Shown: in pieces, positions 1 to 9,117 of the stretch | Layout of the letters: each line of letters opens with the position of its first letter | Position numbering within the stretch: position 1 is the first letter of the stretch | Assembly: GCF_026342735.1 (NCBI RefSeq) | Contig: NZ_JAPEMM010000001.1 | Span: forward strand, 248,001 to 312,000 | Reading direction: 5' to 3' | DNA from: Streptomyces sp. NBC_00193 | GTDB taxonomy: Bacteria; Actinomycetota; Actinomycetes; Streptomycetales; Streptomycetaceae | Length of the DNA stretch: 64,000 nt | Position numbers and translations under genes: made by a program | The notes under the pieces: generated by a model | What the model was told of the DNA's origin: nothing | Databases searched by the model: none | What the model saw: the letters and a program-made list of their open reading frames with translations, nothing else

Positions 1-391
1 CCGGCCGGGGGCCGGGCACGGGAGGCTCCGCCTCCACCTCAGGCATCGGCCCGCCAACGGCCACGGGCGGCTCCGCTTCCGCGACGGGCTCCGGCACCGG
101 CACCGGCACCGGCCCGGGAGCAACCACGGACGGCTCCGCCTCCGCGACGGGCTCCAGCTCCGGATCCGGATCTGCATCCGCATCCGCTGCCTCGTGCCCC
201 GTCAGGGGAACCGGCTCTCTCCGGGGGTTGGGTACCGCGGACGGCGACGGGGTCGGCGTCGGGGCCACCAGCACCGCCGCCGAGCGGAAGCGGTGCTCCA
301 GGGTGTCCCGGGGGTCGGGTTCCGGCCCCCCGTCGGGGTCCTCGTAGAGCTTCTGCCACCAGTCATCCGCGCCCGCGTCCCGCTGACTCAT
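1..391 (-). CDS. Partial acidic, proline/glutamate-rich protein (5' end only)
   Basis: Only the first 130 codons are inside the window; the gene runs off the left edge. The ATG at 391 is preceded by a GAGGG ribosome-binding site 5 nt away. The protein begins MSQRDAGADDWWQKLYEDPD, and a tryptophan/aspartate-rich start is followed by a long low-complexity stretch of Pro, Glu, Ala and Val in which the octamer EPVAEAEP occurs twice. No membrane segment or catalytic motif is visible in the part present. Similar N-termini occur, as I recall, on actinobacterial PP2C-type phosphatases with disordered leaders, but nothing here proves that. It lies downstream of the S8 protease on the same strand, separated by a terminator, so it is probably transcribed independently. 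Confidence 0.6.
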   Translation of the reverse strand, partial: MSQRDAGADDWWQKLYEDPDGGPEPDPRDTLEHRFRSAAVLVAPTPTPSPSAVPNPRREPVPLTGHEAADADADPDPELEPVAEAEPSVVAPGPVPVPVPEPVAEAEPPVAVGGPMPEVEAEPPVPGPRP

Positions 392-444
392 GGCCCTCAT
401 TGTCGGGCTCCGGCGCAGCCGAAATCCGGCGAACGCGGGAAAAA

Positions 445-480
445 GGGGGGCCCATCGGACCGCCGTCCGATGGACCCCCC
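445..480 (-). terminator. Intrinsic terminator after the S8 protease gene
   Basis: Two 16-nt arms pair with a single mismatch around a 4-nt loop (cgcc, 461-464). On the minus strand the hairpin is followed directly by TTTTT. It sits 19 bp past the protease stop codon and is a standard factor-independent terminator. Confidence 0.85.
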
Positions 481-498
481 TGCTCTATGTCGTACGAC

Positions 499-3400
499 TT
501 AGCGAATGTCGTACGCCCGCGCGACCATCTGGGTGACGGTGGCGCCGTTCTTGTCGGTCAGCTCGACCTTGAGCATGACCTGCTTGCCCGCGGCTCCGGC
601 GTGGTCCACGGTCGCGGTCCACTGCCCGCCGCGCTCGCCGACCTTCGCCTCGTTCCAGCTGCCGCCCTCGTCGTACGAGTACGACAGCTTCGCCGAGGCG
701 AGCGCGCCGGGCGCGTAGCCCGCGTGCCCGCTGACCGAGAGGCCGATCTTCTGGCCGTTGGCCGCGGCCAGCGTCTTCATGCCGTCCAGCGGGGCCGAGA
801 TCCGCGGGAAGATGACCGGCAGCGCCTGCGAGTACTGCGCCTCGTCCAGCTTCGAGCGGAAGGTCCAGGTGGTCTGGATCCCGGAGGAGCGCTGCCAGGT
901 GCGGGCCGGCTGGCCGAACTTCTCCAGGTACTGGGTCAGTTCGTACGTGGCCTCGCGGGCCGGGACCTCGAAGGCCCCGAACGGGTAGCCGGTGTCGCCC
1001 AGCGACTCGCCGTCGACCTTGAGCGAGACGTTGCCGAGGTCGCCGAAGCCGCCCTGCTGCGCGTAGTGCCCGGTGTCGCCCCACATGGCGGAGGCGAAGC
1101 CGATCAGGTTGCCCTGCCGCTCGGCGGCCAGCTGCTCCTTGCCCGCGGTGTCGCGCGGCGCGACCGGGCCGATGACCCCGTCGTACCAGTTCTCCGTGCG
1201 CCGGGAGCCCGCCTTGTACGTACGGTGCTGGTCGGTCATGAACTCGCCCCAGGGGAAGCTGCTGGAGACCATGTGGTCCCAGGCGGTGTCCCCGGCGGAG
1301 TAGTACTCGGTGCGCTTGCCCGGTACCGCGACGGTGTCGATGGAGCCGAAGTACACGGCGTTGCCGAGCGGGCGGTAGGCCCCGGTCACGTCGACGTAGT
1401 CGGCGGCGACGCCCATCGACTGGTAGGCCGATTCGACGGTGCCCAGCTCGCGGTCGCGCACCCGGTAGGTGCGGTCCCCGTGGACCTGGCCCTTCTCGAT
1501 CTGGGCGAGGTTGTAGATGTACGGGCTCTTCGCGCTGCCCTTCCAGCTCAGCGTGACCGGGCCCTTGCCGAGCTTGGCCAGCAGGGCCTGGCCCTCGCCC
1601 GCCTCGACGGACAGGGCCGGAAGCGCGCCGCCCGCGTAGCCGGTGAAGCCCTGCCAGCGGCCGGGAGCGTCGCGGTAGGCGAGGACGGCCTTGGCGCCGG
1701 CCGCCTTCGCGTCGTTCGCGATCCCGTACAGCGCGCCGTCGGCCACCTTGACCAGGACGATCGCGCCCTTGGCGGCGACGGCGGCGAGCTCCTCCGGGGT
1801 GCCCGTGCCCGCGTTGACGAGCGGGGCGCTGCCGACACCGTCGAGGTTGTCGCTGCCGGTGGAGGCGGTGATCGGGTGCAGCACCGGGCCGCCGGAGGCC
1901 TTCAGCTCGGAGAGCAGCGGTGCGGCCGCCCGCCAGTAGCTGCCGAACTCGAAGTCGCCCTCCTTCGCCGTTCCGTCGACCGAGGCGTAGTAGCCGCGGA
2001 TGGTGCGGCCGCCCGCCGCGGTGCCCGCGTGCTGCCAGGCGTCGCCCCAGGAGCGGGAGAAGGCGAGGGTGGTGGCGCGCGCCTCGGCGGGCTTGTCGGT
2101 GGCGATGTTCAGCTTGGCCGCCTTGCGGGCGTCCAGCACGATCACCGTGTCCTTCTTGATCTCCGTCTGCGGACGGCCGAGGTAGGTGAGCGAGTCGTAC
2201 ATCCGCTCGCCCTCCCCGGCGTCGGGGGTGCCGACGAAGGCGGAGAGGAAGTACGAGCCCGGGCGGACCCGGTAGACCTGGTCGGCGGCGCCCTCGTTGA
2301 AGCGGCGCTCACCGGTGGCGTCGTCGGTGCCGATCAGGTCCAGGGAGGACGGGCCGGCGGCCGGCTTGCCCGCGCGGTCGAGGAGCTTGACGCGCACCGT
2401 CACCGTCTCCGGCTCCACGTAGAGGGAGAAGGGGGTGGAGACGTGCACGCCGTTCGCCGTGGCGACGACCCGGCCGGTGACGTCCCCGTACTGGGAGCGC
2501 TCCAGCTTCGCGGCGGGGTCCAGGGCGAGCGGCACCTTGACGGTGGCGCCGGCCGGGACGGTCACGGTGCGCCTGTCCAGCCGGGCGACCTGGCTGCGGA
2601 CGGCGGAGCCGTCGTTGCCGGTGACCTTCTGCACGGAGAGGTTCAGCGTGACGGGCTCGGTCCCCGTGTTGGTGTACGGGACCTCGATGCCGGTGCGGTC
2701 GCTGCGGTCCTGCGGCCAGTTGAAGGTGCCGCCCTGGAGCGCGGGGGCGCTGGTGACGGTGGTGTCGATGGCGGCCTTGACGTCGAGCCGGCCACCTCCG
2801 GTCTCCCGTACGTCGCCCGGGACCGCGGTGTTCGCGGAGCCGACGAGCGCGGCCTTGATCTGCTGCGGGGTCCAGTCGGGGTGGCGCTGCTTGACGATGG
2901 CGGCGGCGCCCGCGACGTGCGGGGTGGCCATCGAGGTGCCGGACATGGAGGTGTACGCGTACACCCCGCGGCCGCCCATGGCCGCGGCGGAGATCTGGAC
3001 GCCGGGGGCGGCGATCTCGGGCTTGAGGGTGTGGTTCAGCCCGGCCGGGCCGCGGCTGGAGAAGGAAGCCGTCTTGTCGTCGCGGTCGACGGCGCCGACG
3101 GTCAGCACGCTGGGCGCGCAACCGGGCGAGGAGACGGTGTTGTTGCCGGGCCCGGAGTTGCCGGCGGCGATGACGAAGAGGGTGTTGCTGCTCTGCGCCA
3201 GCGCCTCGGTGGCAGCGGCCATCGGGTCGTCGCAGGAGAGCTGGGAGGGGTCGCCCAGGCTCATGGAGACCACGTCGGCCTTGCTGTCCACGGCCCACTG
3301 CATGCCCGCGATGATCCAGGAGTCCAGGCCGTAGCCGGAGTCGTTGAGGACCTTGCCGCTGAGCAGCTGGGCGCCGGGGGCGACGCCCTTCTTCGCGCCG

Positions 3401-4296
3401 GCGCTCGCGGCGCCGGAGCCGCCCACGGTGGAGATGGTGTGGGTGCCGTGGCCCTGGCGGTCCGCCGCGGTGTCCGAGTCGGTGAAGTTCTTGGCCTCGG
3501 CGACCCGGCCCTTGAGGTCGGGGTGTTCGAGGTCGGTGCCGGTGTCGAGGACGGCGACCTTGGTGCCCGTGCCGTCGAATCCGGCGGCCCACGCGGCGGT
3601 GGCGCCCACCTGCTTGGTGGAGCGCTCCAGGTTCGCCTGGACCTTGCCGTCCAGCCACAGCTTCTTCAGCGGGGCGGAGGCGGCCGAGCGGGCGCGCGGG
3701 TCGACGTTCGCGCCGGTGACGTCGGCCCAGAAGTCGGAGGCCTTCTCCTTGTCGGCGGCGAGCGCGACGCCGCCGATGGAGCCGAGGACGAGCGACTGCT
3801 CGGCGCCGCGCGGAACGGGCGGGGCGCTGCGCGCGAGGCCCGCGGAGCGCTCGTACACGGCGATCAGCGGGAGCTTCTTGGCGTGCGTGTCGTCGTAGCC
3901 CTGCCGGATCAGGCCGGTGACGTTGAAGAGTTCCTCGTCGACCTTGCCCGCGGCGAGGGCCTTGACCGCGCTCTCGGGGTAGACGTAGAGGTCCTTGCCC
4001 GCCTGGCGGGTCTGCACGATCGGCTGCGAGCCGTCCGCGCGGGGCATCGCGGTGGCGGCCGTACGGCCCTGCGCGTCGGTGGACACCAGGATCCGGTCAC
4101 CGGTGACCAGGGTCACCGTCACGGGACCGGTGGGCTGCTTCGCGGCCTCCTGGCTCCCGGTGAGGGCCTTCTTTGCCGTTCCGGATCCTGCTCCGGACGC
4201 TCCATCGCTCGGCTGCGCCGTGGACGGGCCCACGGCCGTGACGGCCAGGACGGCCGCGATGGCCGCTCCCAGTGCCGTACGCGATATCGGGCGCAT
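499..4296 (-). CDS. Secreted S8 family (subtilisin-like) serine protease, 1265 aa
   Basis: This is a large exported endopeptidase. The ATG at 4296 is chosen because GGGGAG lies 4 nt upstream and the protein then opens with a Sec signal peptide (MRPIS, a hydrophobic Ala/Val run, cleavage near PSTAQ at about residue 28). A propeptide-like region follows to about residue 230. The catalytic triad is complete: Asp251 in VLDTGTD, His283 in GHGTH, Ser455 in GTSMATPH, with oxyanion Asn380 in AAGNSG. After the catalytic domain come beta-rich modules and a PA-like insert (about residues 800-890, KGAIVLVKVADG). The length is well above a minimal subtilase (about 380 aa) and typical of large Streptomyces S8 enzymes. 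It is divergent from the HTH regulator at 4489, across a 192-bp shared promoter region. Extracellular protein degradation is the likely role; the substrate is unknown. Confidence 0.93.
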   Translation of the reverse strand: MRPISRTALGAAIAAVLAVTAVGPSTAQPSDGASGAGSGTAKKALTGSQEAAKQPTGPVTVTLVTGDRILVSTDAQGRTAATAMPRADGSQPIVQTRQAGKDLYVYPESAVKALAAGKVDEELFNVTGLIRQGYDDTHAKKLPLIAVYERSAGLARSAPPVPRGAEQSLVLGSIGGVALAADKEKASDFWADVTGANVDPRARSAASAPLKKLWLDGKVQANLERSTKQVGATAAWAAGFDGTGTKVAVLDTGTDLEHPDLKGRVAEAKNFTDSDTAADRQGHGTHTISTVGGSGAASAGAKKGVAPGAQLLSGKVLNDSGYGLDSWIIAGMQWAVDSKADVVSMSLGDPSQLSCDDPMAAATEALAQSSNTLFVIAAGNSGPGNNTVSSPGCAPSVLTVGAVDRDDKTASFSSRGPAGLNHTLKPEIAAPGVQISAAAMGGRGVYAYTSMSGTSMATPHVAGAAAIVKQRHPDWTPQQIKAALVGSANTAVPGDVRETGGGRLDVKAAIDTTVTSAPALQGGTFNWPQDRSDRTGIEVPYTNTGTEPVTLNLSVQKVTGNDGSAVRSQVARLDRRTVTVPAGATVKVPLALDPAAKLERSQYGDVTGRVVATANGVHVSTPFSLYVEPETVTVRVKLLDRAGKPAAGPSSLDLIGTDDATGERRFNEGAADQVYRVRPGSYFLSAFVGTPDAGEGERMYDSLTYLGRPQTEIKKDTVIVLDARKAAKLNIATDKPAEARATTLAFSRSWGDAWQHAGTAAGGRTIRGYYASVDGTAKEGDFEFGSYWRAAAPLLSELKASGGPVLHPITASTGSDNLDGVGSAPLVNAGTGTPEELAAVAAKGAIVLVKVADGALYGIANDAKAAGAKAVLAYRDAPGRWQGFTGYAGGALPALSVEAGEGQALLAKLGKGPVTLSWKGSAKSPYIYNLAQIEKGQVHGDRTYRVRDRELGTVESAYQSMGVAADYVDVTGAYRPLGNAVYFGSIDTVAVPGKRTEYYSAGDTAWDHMVSSSFPWGEFMTDQHRTYKAGSRRTENWYDGVIGPVAPRDTAGKEQLAAERQGNLIGFASAMWGDTGHYAQQGGFGDLGNVSLKVDGESLGDTGYPFGAFEVPAREATYELTQYLEKFGQPARTWQRSSGIQTTWTFRSKLDEAQYSQALPVIFPRISAPLDGMKTLAAANGQKIGLSVSGHAGYAPGALASAKLSYSYDEGGSWNEAKVGERGGQWTATVDHAGAAGKQVMLKVELTDKNGATVTQMVARAYDIR

Positions 4297-4488
4297 CGCT
4301 CTCCCCAGATGAATTCCGGCCAACTACTGCATTGCACGGCGAAAATGCCGCGTAAATGGCTTCTGGCCAGCGGATGTTGGTGCTGCGGTGGCGCCACCTT
4401 GGCAGAGGGACGCCGGGTGCGGCGATGATGTCGGCGGCGGGTTTGCGCCGTGGCCGCTTCCCGCCAGGAACGGCTCCGAGAGGGTTGG

Positions 4489-5475
4489 GTGAACGAGTTG
4501 CTGGGTGCGATAGGCCTCGACGAAGGACAGGAGTCCGCTTACCGCGCGCTGGTCGCGCTGGGGGCGGCGGAGATACCGGACCTCGCGCACCGGCTGACGC
4601 TGCCGGTGCGGCAGACCGAACGGACCCTGCGCCACCTGGAGCGCCACGGGCTCGCCGCCCAGTCCTCGGCCCGCCCCGGCCGGTGGGTGGCGGCCCCGCC
4701 CGGGGTGGCCCTGGGGGCCCTGCTCACCCAGCAGCGGCACGAACTGGAGCAGGCGGAGCTGGCGGCGGCCCTGCTGGCGGAGGAGTACCGGGCGGAGGCC
4801 GCGGAGCCGGCCGTGCACGACCTGGTGGAGGTGGTGACGGGCGCCAGCGCGGTGGCCCACCGCTTCCACCAGCTCCAGCTCGGCGCCGTGGAGGAGGTGT
4901 GCGCGCTGGTCAGCGGCCGGCCGCAGGTGGTGACGGGGACGGACAACGACGCGGAGGACCGGGCGGCCGTACGGGGCGTCGCGTACCGCGTGGTCATCGA
5001 GCGGGAGGTGCTGACCCTGCCGAGCGGGATCCGCGAGGCGTCCACCGCGCTGGCCCGCGGCGAGCACATCCGGGTGTCGGCCGCGGTGCCGACCAAACTC
5101 GTCATCGCGGACCGGTCGCTCGCGATGGTCCCGCTGACGGCGCGCGGCGCGGAGCCGGCGGCGCTGGTCGTGCACGCGTCGGGGTTGCTGGAGTCCCTGA
5201 TGGGCCTCTTCGAGGCGGTCTGGCGGGAGTCGCTCCCGCTGCGGCTGGGCTCCACCGGGGCGCCGGAGGAATCCGATGGCGGACCCGACGCCACGGACCT
5301 GGAGATCCTCACCCTCCTGCTGGCGGGGATGACGGACGCGAGCGTGGCGAAGCACCTGGAACTGGGCCTGCGGACGGTGCAGCGGCGGGTCAAGGGCCTG
5401 ATGGAACTGTCGGGGGTCACGACCCGGCTCCAGCTCGGCTGGCACGCGTACGAACGGGGCTGGGTGGCCCGGTAG
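4489..5475 (+). CDS. TrmB/LuxR-like helix-turn-helix regulator, 328 aa
   Basis: This is a DNA-binding regulator with two HTH regions. The N-terminal winged helix (about residues 5-65, with PDLAHRLTLPVRQTERTLRHLERHG) resembles the TrmB/MarR-like domain, and the last 65 residues carry a LuxR-type HTH (DLEILTLLLAGMTDASVAKH then LGLRTVQRRVKGLM). The middle part (about 110-240) probably senses a ligand. The GTG at 4489 is preferred because AGAGGG lies 4-5 nt before it; an in-frame GTG at 4450 would add 13 residues without a good ribosome-binding site. The gene is transcribed away from the S8 protease, and the same arrangement is common in Streptomyces, so protease control is plausible but inferred. 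Confidence 0.8.
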   Translation: MNELLGAIGLDEGQESAYRALVALGAAEIPDLAHRLTLPVRQTERTLRHLERHGLAAQSSARPGRWVAAPPGVALGALLTQQRHELEQAELAAALLAEEYRAEAAEPAVHDLVEVVTGASAVAHRFHQLQLGAVEEVCALVSGRPQVVTGTDNDAEDRAAVRGVAYRVVIEREVLTLPSGIREASTALARGEHIRVSAAVPTKLVIADRSLAMVPLTARGAEPAALVVHASGLLESLMGLFEAVWRESLPLRLGSTGAPEESDGGPDATDLEILTLLLAGMTDASVAKHLELGLRTVQRRVKGLMELSGVTTRLQLGWHAYERGWVAR

Positions 5476-5499
5476 CCCCAGGTCAGGCACGCTGAGCAG

Positions 5500-5991
5500 A
5501 TGGATCTGCCTCAGCTGCCCCAGTTGCTGCTGGTGGGGCTGGTGCTGGTGCTCGGATTGCTCGCGGTACTGGTCCCCGGCGCCCCCGGCACCCTCCTCGT
5601 CTGGGCCGGACTCCTGTGGTGGGCGCTGCACGAACGGACGTCGGCGGCCTGGGGCCTGCTGGCGGGCGCGACGGCACTGCTGCTGGTCGTCCAGGTGGTG
5701 AAGTGGCAGCTGCCCCCGCGACGGCTCCGGGGGGTCGGCGTCACCCGCCGGATGGTCGTGTACGCGGGTGCGGGGGCGGTACTGGGCTTCGTGCTGCTCC
5801 CGGTCGTCGGCACGGTCCCCGGCTTCGTGGGCGGCATCTACCTCTGCGAGCGGCGCCGCCTGGGCACCCACGGGGAGGCGTGGGCGTCGGTACGGGCGGT
5901 GATGCGGGCGGTGGGGACGAGCGTGCTCGTGGAGCTGTTCGCGTGCCTGCTGGTGGTGGGGGCCTGGGTGGGCGCGGTGCTGTGGGCGTAG
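5500..5991 (+). CDS. DUF456 small membrane protein, 163 aa
   Basis: This is a hydrophobic protein with four or more predicted membrane helices and the Gly/Pro-rich pattern of the DUF456 family: LVPGAPGTLLVWAGLLWWAL near the N-terminus and a re-entrant-looking GFVLLPVVGTVPGFVGG in the second half. Family members are integral membrane proteins of unknown function. It starts 25 bp after the preceding regulator gene. CACGCT lies 6 nt before the ATG, so it may carry its own leaderless promoter rather than depend on read-through. No catalytic residues can be named. Confidence 0.8.
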   Translation: MDLPQLPQLLLVGLVLVLGLLAVLVPGAPGTLLVWAGLLWWALHERTSAAWGLLAGATALLLVVQVVKWQLPPRRLRGVGVTRRMVVYAGAGAVLGFVLLPVVGTVPGFVGGIYLCERRRLGTHGEAWASVRAVMRAVGTSVLVELFACLLVVGAWVGAVLWA

Positions 5992-6101
5992 CCCGGCGGC
6001 CTCGGGCTCGGCCCTAGTCCGCCGACTGGGGCTTACGGCGTAGGCCCGACTAGGCCCTCGGCCCGATGCGCCGCGCGGGCCCGGCTGGGATCGTCTGTCC
6101 C

Positions 6102-6494
6102 ATGACGGAGTCGAGTTTCCAGGGTTTCAAGGGTTTCAGCGAGGCCGAACTGACCTACCTGCGTGCGCAGCACCTGGGCCGGCTCGCGACGGTGGACGCG
6201 GCCGGGCAGCCCCAGGCGAACCCGGTGGGGTTCTTCCCGCAGGACGACGGCACGATCCTGGTGGGCGGACTGGCGATGGGCACGACGAAGAAATGGCGCA
6301 ACCTCACCAAGAACCCCCGGCTGTCCCTGGTCGTGGACGACCTGGTCAGCACCCGCCCGTGGACGGTGCGCGGCATCGAGATCCGCGGCCACGCCACGCT
6401 GGAGGTGGGCCCGCACTCCCTGGGCCCCCACTTCAGCCCGGAGGTCATCCGCATCCACCCGGACCGCGTCCTGACGTGGGGCCTGACTGACTAG
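6102..6494 (+). CDS. PPOX-class F420-dependent oxidoreductase, 130 aa
   Basis: This is a small split-barrel flavin/deazaflavin oxidoreductase. Diagnostic segments are LRAQHLGRLATVDAAGQPQ at the N-terminus, NPVGFF, the cofactor-phosphate-binding TKKWRNLTKNPRLSLVVDD, and the final IHPDRVLTWGL found in F420-binding PPOX proteins. The length is typical (about 130-140 aa). The ATG at 6102 gives the canonical N-terminus; the in-frame ATG at 6066 would add 12 unrelated residues. The substrate cannot be told from sequence: family members reduce varied enones and tetrapyrrole-like compounds with F420H2. No ribosome-binding site is obvious, and GATCGT lies 7 nt before the start, so the message may be leaderless. 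Confidence 0.85.
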   Translation: MTESSFQGFKGFSEAELTYLRAQHLGRLATVDAAGQPQANPVGFFPQDDGTILVGGLAMGTTKKWRNLTKNPRLSLVVDDLVSTRPWTVRGIEIRGHATLEVGPHSLGPHFSPEVIRIHPDRVLTWGLTD

Positions 6495-6542
6495 CACGAA
6501 AATGCCGAGCGCATCCGGTGCGGCTGCTGGTCTCATGCACGC

Positions 6543-7496
6543 ATGGAGAACCGACCGACCGCGGAAGCCGCACCCTGCGACCCCTGGCTCGCCCACTTCG
6601 CCGACCGCGGCCACCCGGGTGTCCGCCGGATCGGCGCCGGTGTCGAGGGAGTCGTCTACGGACTCGGCGAGGGCCGGGTCGCGAAGGTGTGGAACGGCCG
6701 GCCGCCGGCCGGACTCGCGCTCACCCGCCGGGTGTACGCGGACCTGGCGCGGCACCACCTGCCGTTCGCCACCCCGGAGATCTTCGAGGTCGAGGACCAC
6801 GGGGGCGTCCTGGTGACGTACGAGCGCGAGCTGCCCGGCGGCCCGATGAGGGTCGACTCCGCGCACGCGGCGTACGAGCGCGAGCTGTCCGCCCGGCACA
6901 CCGACACGCTGCTTTCCGTTCTGCGCGGCCTGGCCTCCGTTCCCGGCACCGATGCCATGCGCGGGTTGACCGTCCAGGGGGACGACCGTCCGCTGTGGCG
7001 GGACCACGACCGTTTCCGCGACGCGCTCGCGGCCCTGGTGGACCGGGCCGCGGCCCGGCACGGCGCCGCCCTCGCGGCTCACGTCCCGGACTTCGAGGCG
7101 GGAGTGGAGCGCACGCGAAAGGCACTGCGCGCGCTCCCCGACGCCCCGGTGACGGCGATCCACGGCGACCTCGTACCGCCCAACATCCACGTGGACGAGG
7201 CCGGCCGGCCCGTCGCGGTGCTCGACTTCGGCTTCTGCACGACCGCGGGAGACCCGGCCTTCGAGGCCGCCGTGACCGCTGCCGTCTGGGACATGTACGG
7301 GCCGCACGCCGAGGCGCACGCCGCGGAACTCACCGGGCTCTTCGCCCGAGAGCTCGGCTACGCGCCGGCGACCCTCACCACCTATCAGGCCGCGTACGCC
7401 CTCACCACCTACGACCTCTTCGGCCTGGACGAGCGCGACGGACACTTCCGCTGGTGCGCACAACAGCTGCGCCGCAACCCGCTGTTCAGCGCCTGA
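6543..7496 (+). CDS. APH-family phosphotransferase (choline/aminoglycoside kinase fold), 317 aa
   Basis: This is a protein-kinase-like small-molecule phosphotransferase. An N-terminal nucleotide-binding segment has the glycine-rich loop GAGVEGVVYGL and an AKVW lysine. The catalytic Brenner motif HGDLVPPNIHV and metal-binding VLDFGF are both present at about residues 206-235. It follows the F420 oxidoreductase by 48 bp on the same strand. Related proteins phosphorylate homoserine, choline, fructosamine or antibiotics; nothing in the neighbourhood identifies the substrate, and a resistance role should not be assumed. The gene ends just before intergenic repeat copy A. Confidence 0.8.
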   Translation: MENRPTAEAAPCDPWLAHFADRGHPGVRRIGAGVEGVVYGLGEGRVAKVWNGRPPAGLALTRRVYADLARHHLPFATPEIFEVEDHGGVLVTYERELPGGPMRVDSAHAAYERELSARHTDTLLSVLRGLASVPGTDAMRGLTVQGDDRPLWRDHDRFRDALAALVDRAAARHGAALAAHVPDFEAGVERTRKALRALPDAPVTAIHGDLVPPNIHVDEAGRPVAVLDFGFCTTAGDPAFEAAVTAAVWDMYGPHAEAHAAELTGLFARELGYAPATLTTYQAAYALTTYDLFGLDERDGHFRWCAQQLRRNPLFSA

Positions 7497-7516
7497 AGCC
7501 ACAGGCGGAGTTCAGT

Positions 7517-7750
7517 TCCCCTACCCGCCCTTCCACCGTTCCCCGGGCGCTGCCCGGACCCGCCCTGGGGCTCCGCCCCAGACCCCGGTCCTCAAACGCC
7601 GGACGGCTGAAAAGGCCCAAGGCTGGCCAAATCCAGCCTCGCCGGCGTTTGAGGCGCGGGGGTCCGGGGGCTGGTCCCCGGCAGCGGTGCCGCAGGCGAC
7701 GACGGGTCCGGGGCGGAGCTCCGGGGAACGGGCGAAGGGCGGGTAGGGGA
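7517..7750. repeat. Intergenic inverted-repeat element, copy A (234 bp)
   Basis: This is the first of four copies in the window. It is bounded by the inverted arms TCCCCTACCCGCCCTTC (7517-7533) and GAAGGGCGGGTAGGGGA (7734-7750), an exact 17-nt match. Inside lie a second inverted pair built on CTCAAACGCCGG and CCGGCGTTTGAGG, and pieces like GGGGCTCCGCCCC. Copy A is the longest because of an extra segment at about 7660-7720. It lies between the convergent ends of the phosphotransferase and rsgA, where a bidirectional terminator would be expected. Confidence 0.9.
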
Positions 7751-7842
7751 CTTCGCCCGCGCAGCGCCGCCACGCACCCGCGCCCGGGGCCGGGTCGGGA
7801 CCCAACCCCGGGCGGGGGGCGGGGCAGGCCCGGCCCGGGGCG

Positions 7843-7898
7843 GGGTGCGCCCCACGCCCGGGGCGGTGCGGGGTGCGACCCACGCCCGGGGCGGTGCG
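7843..7898. repeat. Two tandem 28-bp repeats just past rsgA
   Basis: Units 7843-7870 and 7871-7898 are identical except for one base (GGGTGCGCCCCACG versus GGGTGCGACCCACG). A partial, degenerate third unit follows to about 7930. The surrounding 7751-7933 sequence is extremely G+C-rich and holds no plausible gene. Confidence 0.75.
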
Positions 7899-7933
7899 CC
7901 CCGGGGTGGGGTGCACCCCCGGGCCGGGACCCG

Positions 7934-9052
7934 TCAGGCTCGGCCGGTCCGCTTCGCGGAATAGTTCGCGCGGCCCTCCGCCGAGCGGAGCCTCCAGTCG
8001 CGCCTGATCTCCGCCCGGAGCCGCGCATCGGTCTTCGCGACGATCCGCTGGTTCTCCCGCAGCAGCTTGCGGTAGCTCTCCAGCCGCCGCTCGGCCAGCT
8101 CCCCGGAGTCCACCGCGGCCCGCACCCCGCACCCCGGCTCCGCCTCGTGGGCACAGTCGTGGAAACGGCAGCGCTCGGCGTACTCCTCGATCTCCGAGAA
8201 GACCTGCCCGACGCCCGCCTCCGCGTCGAAGAGCCCGACGCCCCGCAGCCCGGGGGTGTCGATCAGCACGCCACCGCCCGGCAGCGCGAGCAGGTTCCGC
8301 GTCGTGGTGGTGTGGCGGCCCTTGCCGTCGACGTCGCGCGTCGACTGGACCTCCATCACGTCCTCCCCCAACAGCGCGTTGGCCAGCGTGGACTTGCCCG
8401 CGCCGGAGATCCCGAGGAGCACGCTCGTACCGCCCCCGACCACCGCGGCGAGCACGTCCGTGCCCTCCCCGGTCATCGAGGACACGGTGAGGACCTGGAC
8501 GCCGGGGGCCGCCGTCTCCACGTCCTCGACGAGGTGGCCGAGGGTGACCGGGTCCGGGACGAGGTCCGCCTTGGTCAGGACCACGAGCGGCTGCGCCCCC
8601 GATTCCCAGGCGAGCGCGAGGAACCGCTCGATGCGGCCGAGGTCCAGTTCGACCGCCAGTGACACCGCGATGATCGCGTGGTCGACGTTCGCGGCGAGGA
8701 TCTGGCCCTCGGACCGCTGGGAGGAGGTGGACCGTACGAAGGCGGTCCGGCGCGGCAGGTACGTCTTCACGTAACGCGGCTTGCCGTGCGCCTCCACCAC
8801 CGCCCAGTCGCCGGTGCAGATGACCCGGAGCGGGTCGTGCGGGGTGACGAAGGCGGTGTCGGCGCGGACGATGCCGTCCGCCGTCATGACATCGCACTGC
8901 CCGCGGTCGACCCGTACGACCCGGCCGGGCAGGAGGCCCTGGTCCGCGTACGGGGCGAACTCGGCCGCCCACGCTTCGTCCCAGCCGTAGGGGGCCAGGG
9001 CGGAGGAAAGGGAGGAAGAAGAAGGAGAAGCGGAGAAAGCGGAGAGAGACAA
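7934..9052 (-). CDS. rsgA: Ribosome small-subunit-dependent GTPase A (RsgA)
   Basis: This is a ribosome-assembly GTPase acting on the 30S subunit. It shows the circularly permuted GTPase order: G4 TKAD (160-163) comes before G1 GISGAGKST (214-222) and G3 DTPG (265-268). The C-terminal zinc site C295-x4-C300-x-H302-x5-C308 and an N-terminal OB-fold complete the family architecture; 372 aa is typical. The best start is TTG at 9052 with GAAGGG 6 nt upstream. It yields an unusual serine-rich leader (residues 2-18) before the conserved PYGWDEAWA. The gene converges on the phosphotransferase across repeat copy A. A 23-codon ORF with its own ribosome-binding site lies 65 bp upstream on the same strand. 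Confidence 0.95.
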   Translation of the reverse strand: MSLSAFSASPSSSSLSSALAPYGWDEAWAAEFAPYADQGLLPGRVVRVDRGQCDVMTADGIVRADTAFVTPHDPLRVICTGDWAVVEAHGKPRYVKTYLPRRTAFVRSTSSQRSEGQILAANVDHAIIAVSLAVELDLGRIERFLALAWESGAQPLVVLTKADLVPDPVTLGHLVEDVETAAPGVQVLTVSSMTGEGTDVLAAVVGGGTSVLLGISGAGKSTLANALLGEDVMEVQSTRDVDGKGRHTTTTRNLLALPGGGVLIDTPGLRGVGLFDAEAGVGQVFSEIEEYAERCRFHDCAHEAEPGCGVRAAVDSGELAERRLESYRKLLRENQRIVAKTDARLRAEIRRDWRLRSAEGRANYSAKRTGRA

Positions 9053-9117
9053 GGGAAACCCTTCACAGGGTGGCCCCGGCGGTGCGCGCCGCTAGCGGGC
9101 GCGAAAGAGGTGAGAGG

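Noticed and set aside
400..4428. A 1342-codon open frame on the plus strand opposite the S8 protease
   Set aside because: It is the complement of a real high-GC gene; amino-acid content is random (Arg/Gly/Ala/Val), there is no domain, and the minus-strand frame has the full S8 triad and signal peptide.
6010..6056. GGCCCTAGTC / GACTAGGCC inverted repeat after the DUF456 gene
   Set aside because: The stem is only about 7 bp with a long loop. It may assist termination but is not strong enough to list.
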